From Streptosporangiaceae bacterium NEAU-GS5 (lineage in GTDB: Bacteria > Actinomycetota > Actinomycetes > Streptosporangiales > Streptosporangiaceae): a stretch of DNA of 64,000 bases. The stretch lies in assembly GCA_017592665.1 (NCBI GenBank), contig JAGFNW010000016.1, forward strand, positions 147,088-211,087, read 5' to 3'. Shown here piece after piece: positions 56,847-64,000 of the stretch. A model generated the notes under the pieces. It worked only from the letters and a program-made list of their open reading frames with translations. It searched no databases and was not told the DNA's origin. Position 1 is the first letter of the stretch; every line of letters starts with the position of its first letter. Position numbers and translations under genes: made by a program.

Positions 56847-56957
56847 GAATACCGCTCCTCACTGATCCGGGACGCTTCGGGCATACGCGGCTGCAGTAGG
56901 GTGATCATCTGTCACCGGAAATGCTCCGCTGTCGCCCGAGCTTGTTTGGAGCGGTCG

Positions 56958-58403
56958 ATGACCGTCGAAGCGCCCCCCGCCCCCAAGACCTTCGCTTTAC
57001 GGCCGGTCGCCGTGGTCGCCCTCGGCTCCGCCGCCGTGCTGCTCGCCCTCAGCCCCTGGTACGGCTACCACCGCGACGAGCTGTACTTCCGGCTCCTCGG
57101 CCAGCGCCTCAAGCTGGGTTATTTCGACACACCGCCGCTCACTCCCATGATCGCGCGTGTGTCGACGGAGATCTTCGGCGACAACCTGGTCGCGCTGCGC
57201 GTCGTGCCCGCGCTCTATACGGCCGTCGTGATCCTGCTGATCGGGCTGATCACCCGTGAGCTGGGCGGTGGCCGCACGGCCCAGCTGCTCGCGGCCGCGG
57301 GCACGGCCACGTCGGCGGCGGTGCTGGTCTTCGGGCACAGCCTGCTCACCGCCGGGCCCGACCTGGCCTTCTGGCTGGCGGCCATCCTCTTCGCGCTCCG
57401 CGCGCTGCGGCGCGGGGACGGCCGCTGGTGGATCGCGGTCGGCGTGACCGCCGGGCTCGCCACCTACAACCGAGATCTGATCGCCCTGCTGATGGTCGCC
57501 TTGGGTGCGGGCGTGGTGGCGGTGGGCCCGCGTAGCGTGCTGCGCGACCGCTATCTGTGGCTCGGCGCCCTGGTCGCCCTGGTCCTCGCGTTACCGAACA
57601 TCCTGTGGCAGTTCGGGCATGGCTGGCCCGAGCTCCAGATGTCGCAGGCGCTGAAGATCGACGAAGGAGACGACAACCGGGTCGCCTTCGTGCCGCTGCA
57701 GCTGGTGCTCGTCGGAATCCCGCAGGCCGTGGTCATGGTGGCCGGATGGCGGCGGCTCTGGCGCGACCGGACGGTCCGGGCGTTCGCCATCGCCTATCCG
57801 GTGGCGGCCGTGCTGGTCCTCTACGCCGGCGGGCGCGCCGACTACACGGTCGGGCTGCTCCTGCTCATGTACGCCGCGGGATGCGTGAGCGCGGCCGAAT
57901 GGCGCCGGCGCGGTCTCTTCGTGGGCTTGCTGGCTTTGGGCGCCCTGGGCCAGCTGCTCATCGGCCTGCCGCTGATCCCGGCGTCGGCCCTGGCGAGCAC
58001 GCCGGTGCCGTCCCTGAACGAGGTGGCGCGCGAGTCGGTCGGGTGGGATCGGTTCGAGGACCAGGTGGCCGCCGTATACGCGACCCTTCCCGCGGGGCGC
58101 GTGCTGATCACGGAGAACTACGGCGAGGCCGGGGCCGAGAACCGGCGTGGGCTCGGCCCGGTCTACAGCGGCCACAACGAGCTCTACTGGTGGGGCCCGC
58201 CCCCGGAGACGGCACGTATCGCATTGATCGTGACCGACAGCCCGCAGGCGTACCGCCGCTGGTTCGCCCAATGCGAGGAGCGCGGCCGGATCGACAACGG
58301 CGTCGGCGTCGACAACGAGGAGCAGGGCCTGGCGATCACGGTCTGCCGCGACCCGATCGCGCCGTGGACCAGCATCTGGCCGAACTGGCGTCACTACAGC
58401 TAG
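56958..58403 (+). CDS. GT39/ArnT-like membrane glycosyltransferase
   Basis: 481 residues from ATG 56958 (GGAG six bases upstream). Ten or more hydrophobic segments. The first loop holds the PMT/ArnT-type acidic motif YGYHRDELYFRLLG and GYFDTPPLTPMIAR, with a C-terminal soluble domain. Uses a polyprenyl-phosphate sugar to glycosylate lipids or proteins on the outer face. Acceptor unknown. LigB starts 19 bp downstream, so they may be co-transcribed. Confidence 0.87.
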   Translation: MTVEAPPAPKTFALRPVAVVALGSAAVLLALSPWYGYHRDELYFRLLGQRLKLGYFDTPPLTPMIARVSTEIFGDNLVALRVVPALYTAVVILLIGLITRELGGGRTAQLLAAAGTATSAAVLVFGHSLLTAGPDLAFWLAAILFALRALRRGDGRWWIAVGVTAGLATYNRDLIALLMVALGAGVVAVGPRSVLRDRYLWLGALVALVLALPNILWQFGHGWPELQMSQALKIDEGDDNRVAFVPLQLVLVGIPQAVVMVAGWRRLWRDRTVRAFAIAYPVAAVLVLYAGGRADYTVGLLLLMYAAGCVSAAEWRRRGLFVGLLALGALGQLLIGLPLIPASALASTPVPSLNEVARESVGWDRFEDQVAAVYATLPAGRVLITENYGEAGAENRRGLGPVYSGHNELYWWGPPPETARIALIVTDSPQAYRRWFAQCEERGRIDNGVGVDNEEQGLAITVCRDPIAPWTSIWPNWRHYS

Positions 58404-58421
58404 ACCGGGCAGGATAGCGGT

Positions 58422-59930
58422 GTGCTGTTGATCGACCTCGCCCGGACCTCCGCCGCGGTGGCGGGAGAGTCCGCGCGGCTGGCCAAGATCCGTCATCTTG
58501 CCGAGCTGTTGGGCCGGGTAGGACCTGGCGAGGCCGAGATCGCGATCGCCTATCTGACGGGCGAGCTGCCGCAGCGCCAGATCGGGGTGGGCTACCGCAC
58601 GCTGCAGGATCCGCCGGAGCCCCGTCAGGTGGCCACGGCCACGCTGTCCGACGTCGACGCCTACTTCGACCGGATCAAGGCCGAGTCGTCGCGTACCGCG
58701 AAGAAAGAGCTCGCGCACCAGCTGCTGGGCCTGCTGACGCGGCAGGAGCAGTCATTCCTGACCCGGATGCTCCACGGAGAGCTGCGGCAGGGCGCGCTCG
58801 ACGGCGTCATGATCGAGGCGGTGGCGAAGGCGTCCGGCGTGCCGTCCGCGGAAGTGCGGCGGGCGCTCATGCTGCGCGGCTGGCTGCCCGCCGTGGGCGC
58901 GGCCGCGCTGACGGGCGGGGTGGAGCGGCTGCGGGCGTTCACGCTGGAGGTGGGGCGGCCCGTCGCGCCCATGCTGGCGCAGAGCGCGCCCACGGTCACC
59001 GCCGCCATGGAGAAGATCGGGGCCGGGCGGGTCGCCGTGGAGTGGAAGCTCGACGGGGTCCGCGTGCAGGCCCATAGGTCGGGGTCGGTGGCGAGGGTGT
59101 TCACCCGCACGCTCGACGACATCACCGCGCAGGTGCCCGAGCTGGTCGAGGCTGTGCTGGCCCTGCCGTCCGAAGACATCGTGCTCGACGGCGAGGTGAT
59201 CGCGCTGCGCCCGGACGGGCGGCCCCAGCCGTTCCAGGTCACCGCGAGCCGCGTGGCCACCAAGACGGGCGTCGTCGACGTCCCGCTGAGCGTCTTCTTC
59301 TTCGACGCGCTCCGGGTGGGCGGGGCCGACCTGCTCGACCTGCCGTACGAGGAACGGCATCAGGCTCTGGAGGCGGCCGTGCCCGCCGCGCTCATCGCGC
59401 CGCGCATCGTCACCGACGACGCCGAGGAGGGCGAGACGTTCTTCGCCGAGGCCGTACGGCGCGGCCAGGAGGGGGTCGTCGTCAAGGCCCTCGACATCCC
59501 GTACGCCGCGGGGAGGCGGGGCGCGGGGTGGGTCAAGGTGAAGCCTCGGCACACGTTCGACCTGGTGGTGCTGGCGGTCGAATGGGGCAGTGGGCGGCGG
59601 CAGGGGTGGCTTTCCAACCTGCACCTCGGCGCCCGCGACCCGGAGAACGGCGGATTCGTCATGCTCGGCAAGACGTTCAAGGGGCTGACGGACGAACTGC
59701 TCACCTGGCAGACCGAGCAGCTGCTCCGGCTGGCCGACGGGCCGACCGATGGCTGGGTGGTGACGGTCAAACCCGAGCTGGTCGTGGAGATCGCCTTCGA
59801 CGGCGTGCAGCGGTCGACCCGCTATCCCGGAGGCATGGCGCTGCGCTTCGCGCGTGTGCTGCGCTACCGCCCCGACAAGCGCGCCGACGAGGCCGACACC
59901 GTGGATCAGGTGCGGGAGCTGCTCACTTGA
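58422..59930 (+). CDS. ligB: ATP-dependent DNA ligase LigB
   Basis: 502 residues from GTG 58422. N-terminal DNA-binding domain (about 1-180), then nucleotidyltransferase motif I EWKLDGVRVQAH with Lys209, motif III-like VFFFDALRVGG, motif IV EGVVVKALD, motif V WVKVKP, and a C-terminal OB fold. Size and order match mycobacterial LigB (monofunctional, not Ku-linked LigD). Seals nicks in DNA with ATP; accessory to NAD-dependent LigA. The last 8 bp overlap the convergent DUF1707 gene. Confidence 0.93.
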   Translation: MLLIDLARTSAAVAGESARLAKIRHLAELLGRVGPGEAEIAIAYLTGELPQRQIGVGYRTLQDPPEPRQVATATLSDVDAYFDRIKAESSRTAKKELAHQLLGLLTRQEQSFLTRMLHGELRQGALDGVMIEAVAKASGVPSAEVRRALMLRGWLPAVGAAALTGGVERLRAFTLEVGRPVAPMLAQSAPTVTAAMEKIGAGRVAVEWKLDGVRVQAHRSGSVARVFTRTLDDITAQVPELVEAVLALPSEDIVLDGEVIALRPDGRPQPFQVTASRVATKTGVVDVPLSVFFFDALRVGGADLLDLPYEERHQALEAAVPAALIAPRIVTDDAEEGETFFAEAVRRGQEGVVVKALDIPYAAGRRGAGWVKVKPRHTFDLVVLAVEWGSGRRQGWLSNLHLGARDPENGGFVMLGKTFKGLTDELLTWQTEQLLRLADGPTDGWVVTVKPELVVEIAFDGVQRSTRYPGGMALRFARVLRYRPDKRADEADTVDQVRELLT

Positions 59931-60552
59931 TCAGCCGGAGCGTCAGCGGATAACGGAACTCGCCGTCCGCCAGCGCGGCGACGCCTCCCACCATGGCGAG
60001 CACGAAGCCGAGAATCCACATGAACGGGATCAGGACCAGCCCGACGACCGTGAACGGCAGCACGATCGACGCGCCGAGGACGGTCAGATGGAAGTTGAGC
60101 GACTCCATCGCGTGCTTGCGGATGTACGGCGAGGTGCGGCCGGCGGTCAGCAGCATGATCAACGGGCCGATGACGATCAGTCCGCACAGCGTGAGAAGGT
60201 GGGCCGCGGCCCCGCCGACCCGGTCTCCGGCGTCCTTCGGCGCCACCCGGCGCTGGTAGCCGTAGCGTGGAGGTGGCGGCACGGCCGGGTCCAGCTTCGG
60301 GCGGCCGGCGCCGTACAGCTCCTCCATGATCGGCACGAGATCCGCGTGGGTGACGGCGGTCATTGCGCGATGCAGCCGCTCGTCCATCTCGAATTTGTCG
60401 ATGCGGCCGTCGGCGAAAGCCGCCTTGACGTGCTCGACCACCTGTTCGCGGTCCTGGTCGGTCACCCGCAGCTCGGGATACCGCGTCTGGAAACTCCGGG
60501 TCCGGGGATCATGCGTCCGGGGAAACTGTGCAGCCACGATTCGAGTCTGCAT
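59923..60552 (-). CDS. DUF1707 and DUF4870 domain membrane protein
   Basis: About 209 residues from ATG 60552 (in-frame starts at 60573 and 60582 add up to 10). DUF1707 helical domain LRVTDQDREQVVEHVKAAFA to LDERLHRAMTA, a Pro-rich linker (AVPPPPRYGYQRR), then three membrane helices of DUF4870 type (AHLLTLCGLIVIGPLIMLL, MESLNFHLTV). Role unknown; the two-domain combination is frequent in actinobacteria. Convergent with ligB. Confidence 0.82.
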   Translation of the reverse strand: MQTRIVAAQFPRTHDPRTRSFQTRYPELRVTDQDREQVVEHVKAAFADGRIDKFEMDERLHRAMTAVTHADLVPIMEELYGAGRPKLDPAVPPPPRYGYQRRVAPKDAGDRVGGAAAHLLTLCGLIVIGPLIMLLTAGRTSPYIRKHAMESLNFHLTVLGASIVLPFTVVGLVLIPFMWILGFVLAMVGGVAALADGEFRYPLTLRLIK

Positions 60553-60634
60553 CACACAATGAGAGCGGGACATCAGGGACAACCCCGAGTAAGCCCTTAT
60601 GACGCCGTGACCGGCGGGACGGTATATAGAAGCT

Positions 60635-60973
60635 ATGAGATGGCGTGATCGCTACGGGATCAAGCGGCTGCGCGGTGCCAAGGTCGCCAAGTTCGACCGC
60701 GAGGCGACCGAGGCCGACATCGACGCGTTGATCGCGTTCGCCCGGTCCCGCCGTGGCGTGGAGTTCTACGTCGAGCCGGAGACCTTCGCCACCGACACCA
60801 CCGCCGTGGCCGTCGCCAACGACGGCGAATGGACCCGCCGCCGCGTCGGCTCCCCCGCCGTCATCATCCGCGTCGCCCGTGACCTGGCGCTTCCCGTGTA
60901 CGACGTTCAGCTCACCGGCTATCCCCCGCGCATGCGCGCCTACAACGAACGCCGCCGCCAAGCCGGCGGATAA
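60635..60973 (+). CDS. Small conserved-looking protein, unknown function
   Basis: 112 residues from ATG 60635. Mixed alpha/beta sequence: basic start, GVEFYVEPETFATDTTAVAV, WTRRRVGSPAVIIRVARDL, then LPVYDVQLTGYPPRMRAYNE. No signal peptide or membrane segment. TATATA six to twelve bases upstream of ATG suggests a leaderless message. I do not recognise a family; such short proteins with this C-terminus occur in actinobacteria. Neighbours do not point to a role. Confidence 0.75.
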   Translation: MRWRDRYGIKRLRGAKVAKFDREATEADIDALIAFARSRRGVEFYVEPETFATDTTAVAVANDGEWTRRRVGSPAVIIRVARDLALPVYDVQLTGYPPRMRAYNERRRQAGG

Positions 60974-61078
60974 CCGACATCCTGGGGCCAGTGGATAACC
61001 GGCATCCGGCTGAAACCGCCATCCACAGAATCGTCTTCGGCCGGTGGGGCCGGTTGGCGCTGCGCCACAGTCGGCCGC

Positions 61079-62251
61079 ATGACGCCCACCCCACAGCCAC
61101 TCCCGCAAGCGGATCCGGAAGTCCCCGAAGGACGAGGCCAAGGCCCCGAAGGACAAGGCCAAGGCCCCAAGAAGGCGACTCTGGTCCTGTCCACGCGTGG
61201 GGACATCCTCGCCGCCATTCCCTACCTGCTCCATTTCCATCCGGTGGACAGCATGGTCGTGATCGGCTTCGCCGGGTCGGTGCTGGCCCTCGCCACCCGG
61301 TGGGATCTTCCCGGTGCGTTCGCCGAGCTCATGCCCACGCTGCTCCGCGAAAAGGTGACCAATGTGGTCCTGGTCGGCTACGGCCACGCGAGCCTGGTGA
61401 CACCAGCGATGGAGCAGGTGCTGCAGACCATGGAGGCCTTCAAGGTCACCGTCCTCGAAGCGCTGCGGGCCGAAGACGGCCGCTACTGGTCATACCTGTG
61501 CGGGAAGCCCGGATGCTGCCCGCCCGGCGGCGTGCCGTACGACGACATGGCCGGCCCCGTCGCCACCGAGGCGGTCGTCAACGGACTGGTCGCCTTCCCC
61601 GACAGAGAGGCTCTTGCCAAGACCGTGGAGCCCTGCACCGGGCCCGATCGCACCGCCATGACCGTCGCCACGGCCGCCACCGCGGCAGGCCTCCGGACCC
61701 GCCTGGCCTCATTCCGCCCCGCGGCCACCATCGAGGGCGCGAAGGGAGACGCGCTCGTCCACACGCTCGTAACCGAGGGCATCGCGCGGGTCCACGCCGC
61801 CATCGACCTCTACGCGGAGGGCGGGCGCCTGGACGACCCCGACGCCTCTCGCCTCGGCTTCGATCTTGCCATGATCCGTGTGCGCGACGAGGCATGGGCG
61901 TGCGTCGATGACCGCCCCGCGCACATCGAGCTCTGGAAGGACCTGACCCGCCGTCTGGAGCCGCACCACGCCGCTCCCGCGGCTTCGCTCCTCGCCGCGG
62001 CGGCCTGGCACGCGGGTGACTGCACGCTCGCCGGCCTCGCCCTCGACCGCGCGCTGAGCGCCGACCCCGACTACTCGATGGCGCACCTGCTCGGCACGGC
62101 AGTGCGGCAGCTGGTGTCACCCCGGTCCCTGCGTGAGCGCATGCCCGACCCGGCCGAGCTCGACGCCCAGATGGGCCCGCCCAAGGCCAGTTGGCTCGTC
62201 CCTCTCCTCGACCTCCTACAACCCCCGGCCGCCGCCCAAGCCGCCGGTTGA
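61079..62251 (+). CDS. DUF4192-family protein
   Basis: 390 residues from ATG 61079. DUF4192 pattern: TLVLSTRGDILAAIPYLL, FHPVDSMVVIGF, then CGKPGCCPPGGVPYDD, and a C-terminal helical part with AAAAWHAGDCTLAGLALDRA. Residues 15-30 come from a short DNA direct repeat (GGACGAGGCCAAGGCCCCGA, then a second copy at 61148) and read GQGPEGQGQGP. Actinobacterial family of unknown function. The last 36 bp overlap the convergent EI24 gene. Confidence 0.88.
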   Translation: MTPTPQPLPQADPEVPEGRGQGPEGQGQGPKKATLVLSTRGDILAAIPYLLHFHPVDSMVVIGFAGSVLALATRWDLPGAFAELMPTLLREKVTNVVLVGYGHASLVTPAMEQVLQTMEAFKVTVLEALRAEDGRYWSYLCGKPGCCPPGGVPYDDMAGPVATEAVVNGLVAFPDREALAKTVEPCTGPDRTAMTVATAATAAGLRTRLASFRPAATIEGAKGDALVHTLVTEGIARVHAAIDLYAEGGRLDDPDASRLGFDLAMIRVRDEAWACVDDRPAHIELWKDLTRRLEPHHAAPAASLLAAAAWHAGDCTLAGLALDRALSADPDYSMAHLLGTAVRQLVSPRSLRERMPDPAELDAQMGPPKASWLVPLLDLLQPPAAAQAAG

Positions 62252-62998
62252 CGAACGCGGACGAGCGGGAAGCTTCAAGCCAAGCCGGACCATCATCGCC
62301 GCGCCCGCGACGGCGCCGGGCATGGCGACCACGGCGGCGAAAGGCACCAGGAAGATCAGGAAGCCGATCAGCCCGAAGCCGACGGTGGTCCCCTTGTTGG
62401 CACGGAGGATGGCGAAGCGCTCCTTGCGGCGGAGCCCGCGGCGTTCCATCGCGAGGGCGGTGAGCTCGACCGTGAGGAAGAACCCCGACACGATCGCGCC
62501 GATGACCGGGATGACGGTCTGACCGATCACCGGCACGAACCCGAGAATGAACAGCGGGATCGTGAACAGGAGCACATAGCCCAGCGTGATCAGGCTGTCC
62601 CTGATCGACCGGAGGAACGACCGCCAGAACGGCAGATCCACGCCCTCCGGAAGCCCGCCGAGGTCCCCTTCCACCTTCTCCGACAGCTTCTCGTAGAAGG
62701 GCTCGCCAATGGCCAATGCGACCGCCGTGAAGGTCAGCACCGCCAAGGCCAGGCCCCCGACGAACAGCACCACGCCCACGAACACCCGAAACGCGTCCCG
62801 GATACCCCAGTCATCGGCGAACGGCGTCATCCACTCGGCGATCGAGCTCGCGTGCATGCCCAACAGCACAAGCGCCACGATGTAGAGCACCATCGCGATC
62901 AGCCCCGGGATCAACCCAAAGAACCACCACCGAGGATGGCGCACAACCCACCCGAAACCCCGGAAAAAGTACCCGACCCCGTCCAACAGCCCATTCAT
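62216..62998 (-). CDS. EI24/CysZ-like integral membrane protein
   Basis: 260 residues from ATG 62998; GTG 63007 would add three residues. Six hydrophobic segments; GYFFRGFGWVVRHPRWWFFG at the N-terminus, IGEPFYEKLSEKVEG loop and LALAMERRGLRRKERFAILR fit EI24/CysZ proteins (CysZ takes up sulfate in E. coli). Role in actinobacteria not established. Overlaps the DUF4192 gene by 36 bp at the 3' ends. The upstream region is G-rich repeat DNA on the coding strand. Confidence 0.88.
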   Translation of the reverse strand: MNGLLDGVGYFFRGFGWVVRHPRWWFFGLIPGLIAMVLYIVALVLLGMHASSIAEWMTPFADDWGIRDAFRVFVGVVLFVGGLALAVLTFTAVALAIGEPFYEKLSEKVEGDLGGLPEGVDLPFWRSFLRSIRDSLITLGYVLLFTIPLFILGFVPVIGQTVIPVIGAIVSGFFLTVELTALAMERRGLRRKERFAILRANKGTTVGFGLIGFLIFLVPFAAVVAMPGAVAGAAMMVRLGLKLPARPRSSTGGLGGGRGL

Positions 62999-63007
62999 GC
63001 CCGGCAC

Positions 63008-63310
63008 GCTAGCCTGTCCCCAGCCTCCCCGCGATCCCCCATTCCCGCCACCCCCTATCCCCGCGATCCCCCGATCCCGCGATCCACCTCCGCTACCGGG
63101 ATTCCGCACACCCCGGTCCGCGCCACTCCCCAGGCCGCGCCACCCTTCGCTCCCACCACGCCCCCCACCCCGGTCCGCGCCACACCCCAGTCCGCGCCAG
63201 CCCCCGCTCCCGGGATCCCCACCTCCCCAGTCCCCGCCACACCCGATCCCCGCCACCCTCTGCTCCACAGTCCCCGCCACCCTCCGCCCGCGCCACGCCC
63301 CACTACTCCC
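63008..63310 (-). repeat. Degenerate tandem repeats, G-rich on the minus strand
   Basis: The plus strand is very C-rich with repeated GTCC(G/C)CGCCAC(A/C)CCC words, for example near 63116, 63175, 63192, 63230 and 63270, plus GCGATCCCCC-type words at 63028-63090. Periodicity is irregular (about 17-60 bp). All frames across it are Pro/Arg or Gly/Arg-rich and not credible as proteins. It lies in the leader of the EI24 gene. Confidence 0.65.
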
Positions 63311-63837
63311 GGGCGGCCTGCCCTCCACCAACCGCGCCCGCTCCCTGTGCCCACCTCCGTCCGCCGCCCCTACCTCGGCCGCCCGGCCCATCCCGCCCTG
63401 CGCCCGGTCTGGCCCCGCGCCCGGGCCCCGGCGTGTTCGCCGACCTGGCGATGGTCCTGTGGCATCTAGCGCCGCAGTCCCTGACGCTCCTCTGGCTCTG
63501 CGGGCTTATCACCGGTTGCGCGCCCAAACTGCGCAACTAGAAAGCCAGCGCCGCCCGCCCCTGCACCGCTGAGAGCGACGCATCGTTGACCTGACCGCCC
63601 GCCAGCTTTTCGCGCTCGCGACCCACCACCACGCCGACGCATTCGCCGGCGCGCCACCACGTCGCCGCATCGGTCGATCTGACTGCGGCCGCCGACTCGC
63701 CCGCTACGACTCACCGCTAATCCGCCCTGAGGGTCGGTCCCTCCCGTGTCAATTGGCGACCAAACGGCGCGCGCGAGATCCTGCGTCGACGCAGGTAGGC
63801 GCGTATGGCGCGCGCCGCCGCCGCGCGGCGCTGCTAG
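63311..63837. other. Region without a supportable gene, with a 16-bp palindrome
   Basis: No convincing ORF. A plus-strand frame (AYHRLRAQTAQLESQ, then LTARQLFALATHHHADAF after a stop) looks faintly protein-like and could be a degraded gene. At 63780-63795 CCTGCGTCGACGCAGG is a perfect 16-bp palindrome, flanked by GGCGCGCGC on the left and GGCGCGCGCC on the right. Confidence 0.45.
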
Positions 63838-64000
63838 GAGCTGTTCGGGGTTCGGATCTTGGTGAGGTCCGGCGTGGGCTGATCATGGCTGGTAGGACTC
63901 GGGTGTGGCGCGTTTCGATGTGACCGATGCCGAGTGGGCGTTGATCGAGCCGTATCTGCCGGTGGCGGCGACCGGGCCGCTGCCACGACGGGTGCGGGAT
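63838..64000 (+). mobile_element. Left end of an IS5-family insertion sequence (truncated by window)
   Basis: Probable terminal repeat GAGCTGTTCGGGGTTCGG starts near 63838, with a transposase start 65 bp in. The exact boundary and target duplication cannot be set without the right end. Confidence 0.6.
63903..64000 (+). CDS. IS5-family transposase, N-terminal fragment
   Basis: GTG 63903 begins VARFDVTDAEWALIEPYLPV, the DUF4096/IS5-type transposase N-terminus (DAEWALIEPLLP pattern). Only 32 codons are in the window. An ATG upstream at about 63885 is out of frame and stops quickly, so GTG is the likely start. Whether the full gene is intact cannot be seen. Confidence 0.8.

Noticed and set aside
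63055..63572. ORFs in the C-rich island before the IS element
   Set aside because: All frames give Pro/Arg or Gly/Arg-rich sequence created by the repeats.

Overview
The window is high-GC actinobacterial chromosome. Features that point this way are many GTG/TTG starts, several apparently leaderless genes, an actinobacterial-type SOS box, a B12-dependent ribonucleotide reductase next to nrdR and lexA, a tuberculostearic-acid type tmsA-tmsB pair, DUF4192 and EI24 family proteins, and secreted polysaccharidases. A Streptosporangiales organism (Nonomuraea-like) would fit, but the genus is inferred and not proven by any marker here.

Layout. 1-5272 (minus): sugar-uptake operon reading GH31 alpha-xylosidase/alpha-glucosidase, binding lipoprotein, two permeases; the second permease runs off the left edge. 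5476-7721 (plus): a TauD-type dioxygenase, a frameshifted unknown gene and a small membrane-anchored protein. 7722-16576: a complete beta-1,4-galactan system. Two secreted GH53 galactanases and a GH42 beta-galactosidase run leftward; a binding protein, two permeases and a LacI regulator run rightward; two near-identical LacI operators sit between them. 16602-21113: Uma2 protein, a second GH42, and a STAND-like ATPase. 21211-24706: two small ORFs, a MarR/MFS exporter pair with visible operators, a YbjN protein and an F420-type oxidoreductase. 25214-29976: nrdJ, nrdR, a LysM protein and lexA with SOS boxes. 29977-30899: gene-poor. 30900-36918: a PatB/MalY C-S lyase, a GH5-FN3-FN3-CBM2 cellulase, and leuS with a leader peptide and attenuator. 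37210-41707: a DPF-repeat membrane protein, an XRE-type regulator and a DUF4234 protein. 41723-47368: two P450s, a GMC oxidoreductase and an acyl-CoA ligase. 47463-52220: a secreted PQQ-type sugar dehydrogenase, then tmsA-tmsB. 52341-62998: mixed metabolism and DNA maintenance (2-hydroxyacid dehydrogenase, alpha-methylacyl-CoA racemase, GyrI-like protein, GuaB1, FKBP, GT39, LigB, DUF1707, DUF4192, EI24). 63008-64000: low-complexity repeats and the left end of an IS5-family element.

The most unusual structure is a pair of long inverted-repeat arrays at 1467-1702 and 49364-49591. Each has three copies of an 11-bp motif (GTGATCATGCA or GTGATCTTGCA) on one strand and three on the other. Copies are spaced 41 bp apart (one gap of 40) and mirrored about one dyad centre. 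On the right, each array is bounded by a G-rich tract that runs exactly into the stop codon of the adjacent gene. The first lies between a binding-protein gene and its permease gene, the place where E. coli carries REP elements (malE-malF); the second lies between convergent genes. This looks like a REP/BIME-like 41-bp repeat family that I do not recognise.

Gene starts were chosen from Shine-Dalgarno sequences, promoter/operator positions and family lengths; alternatives are given where they matter.
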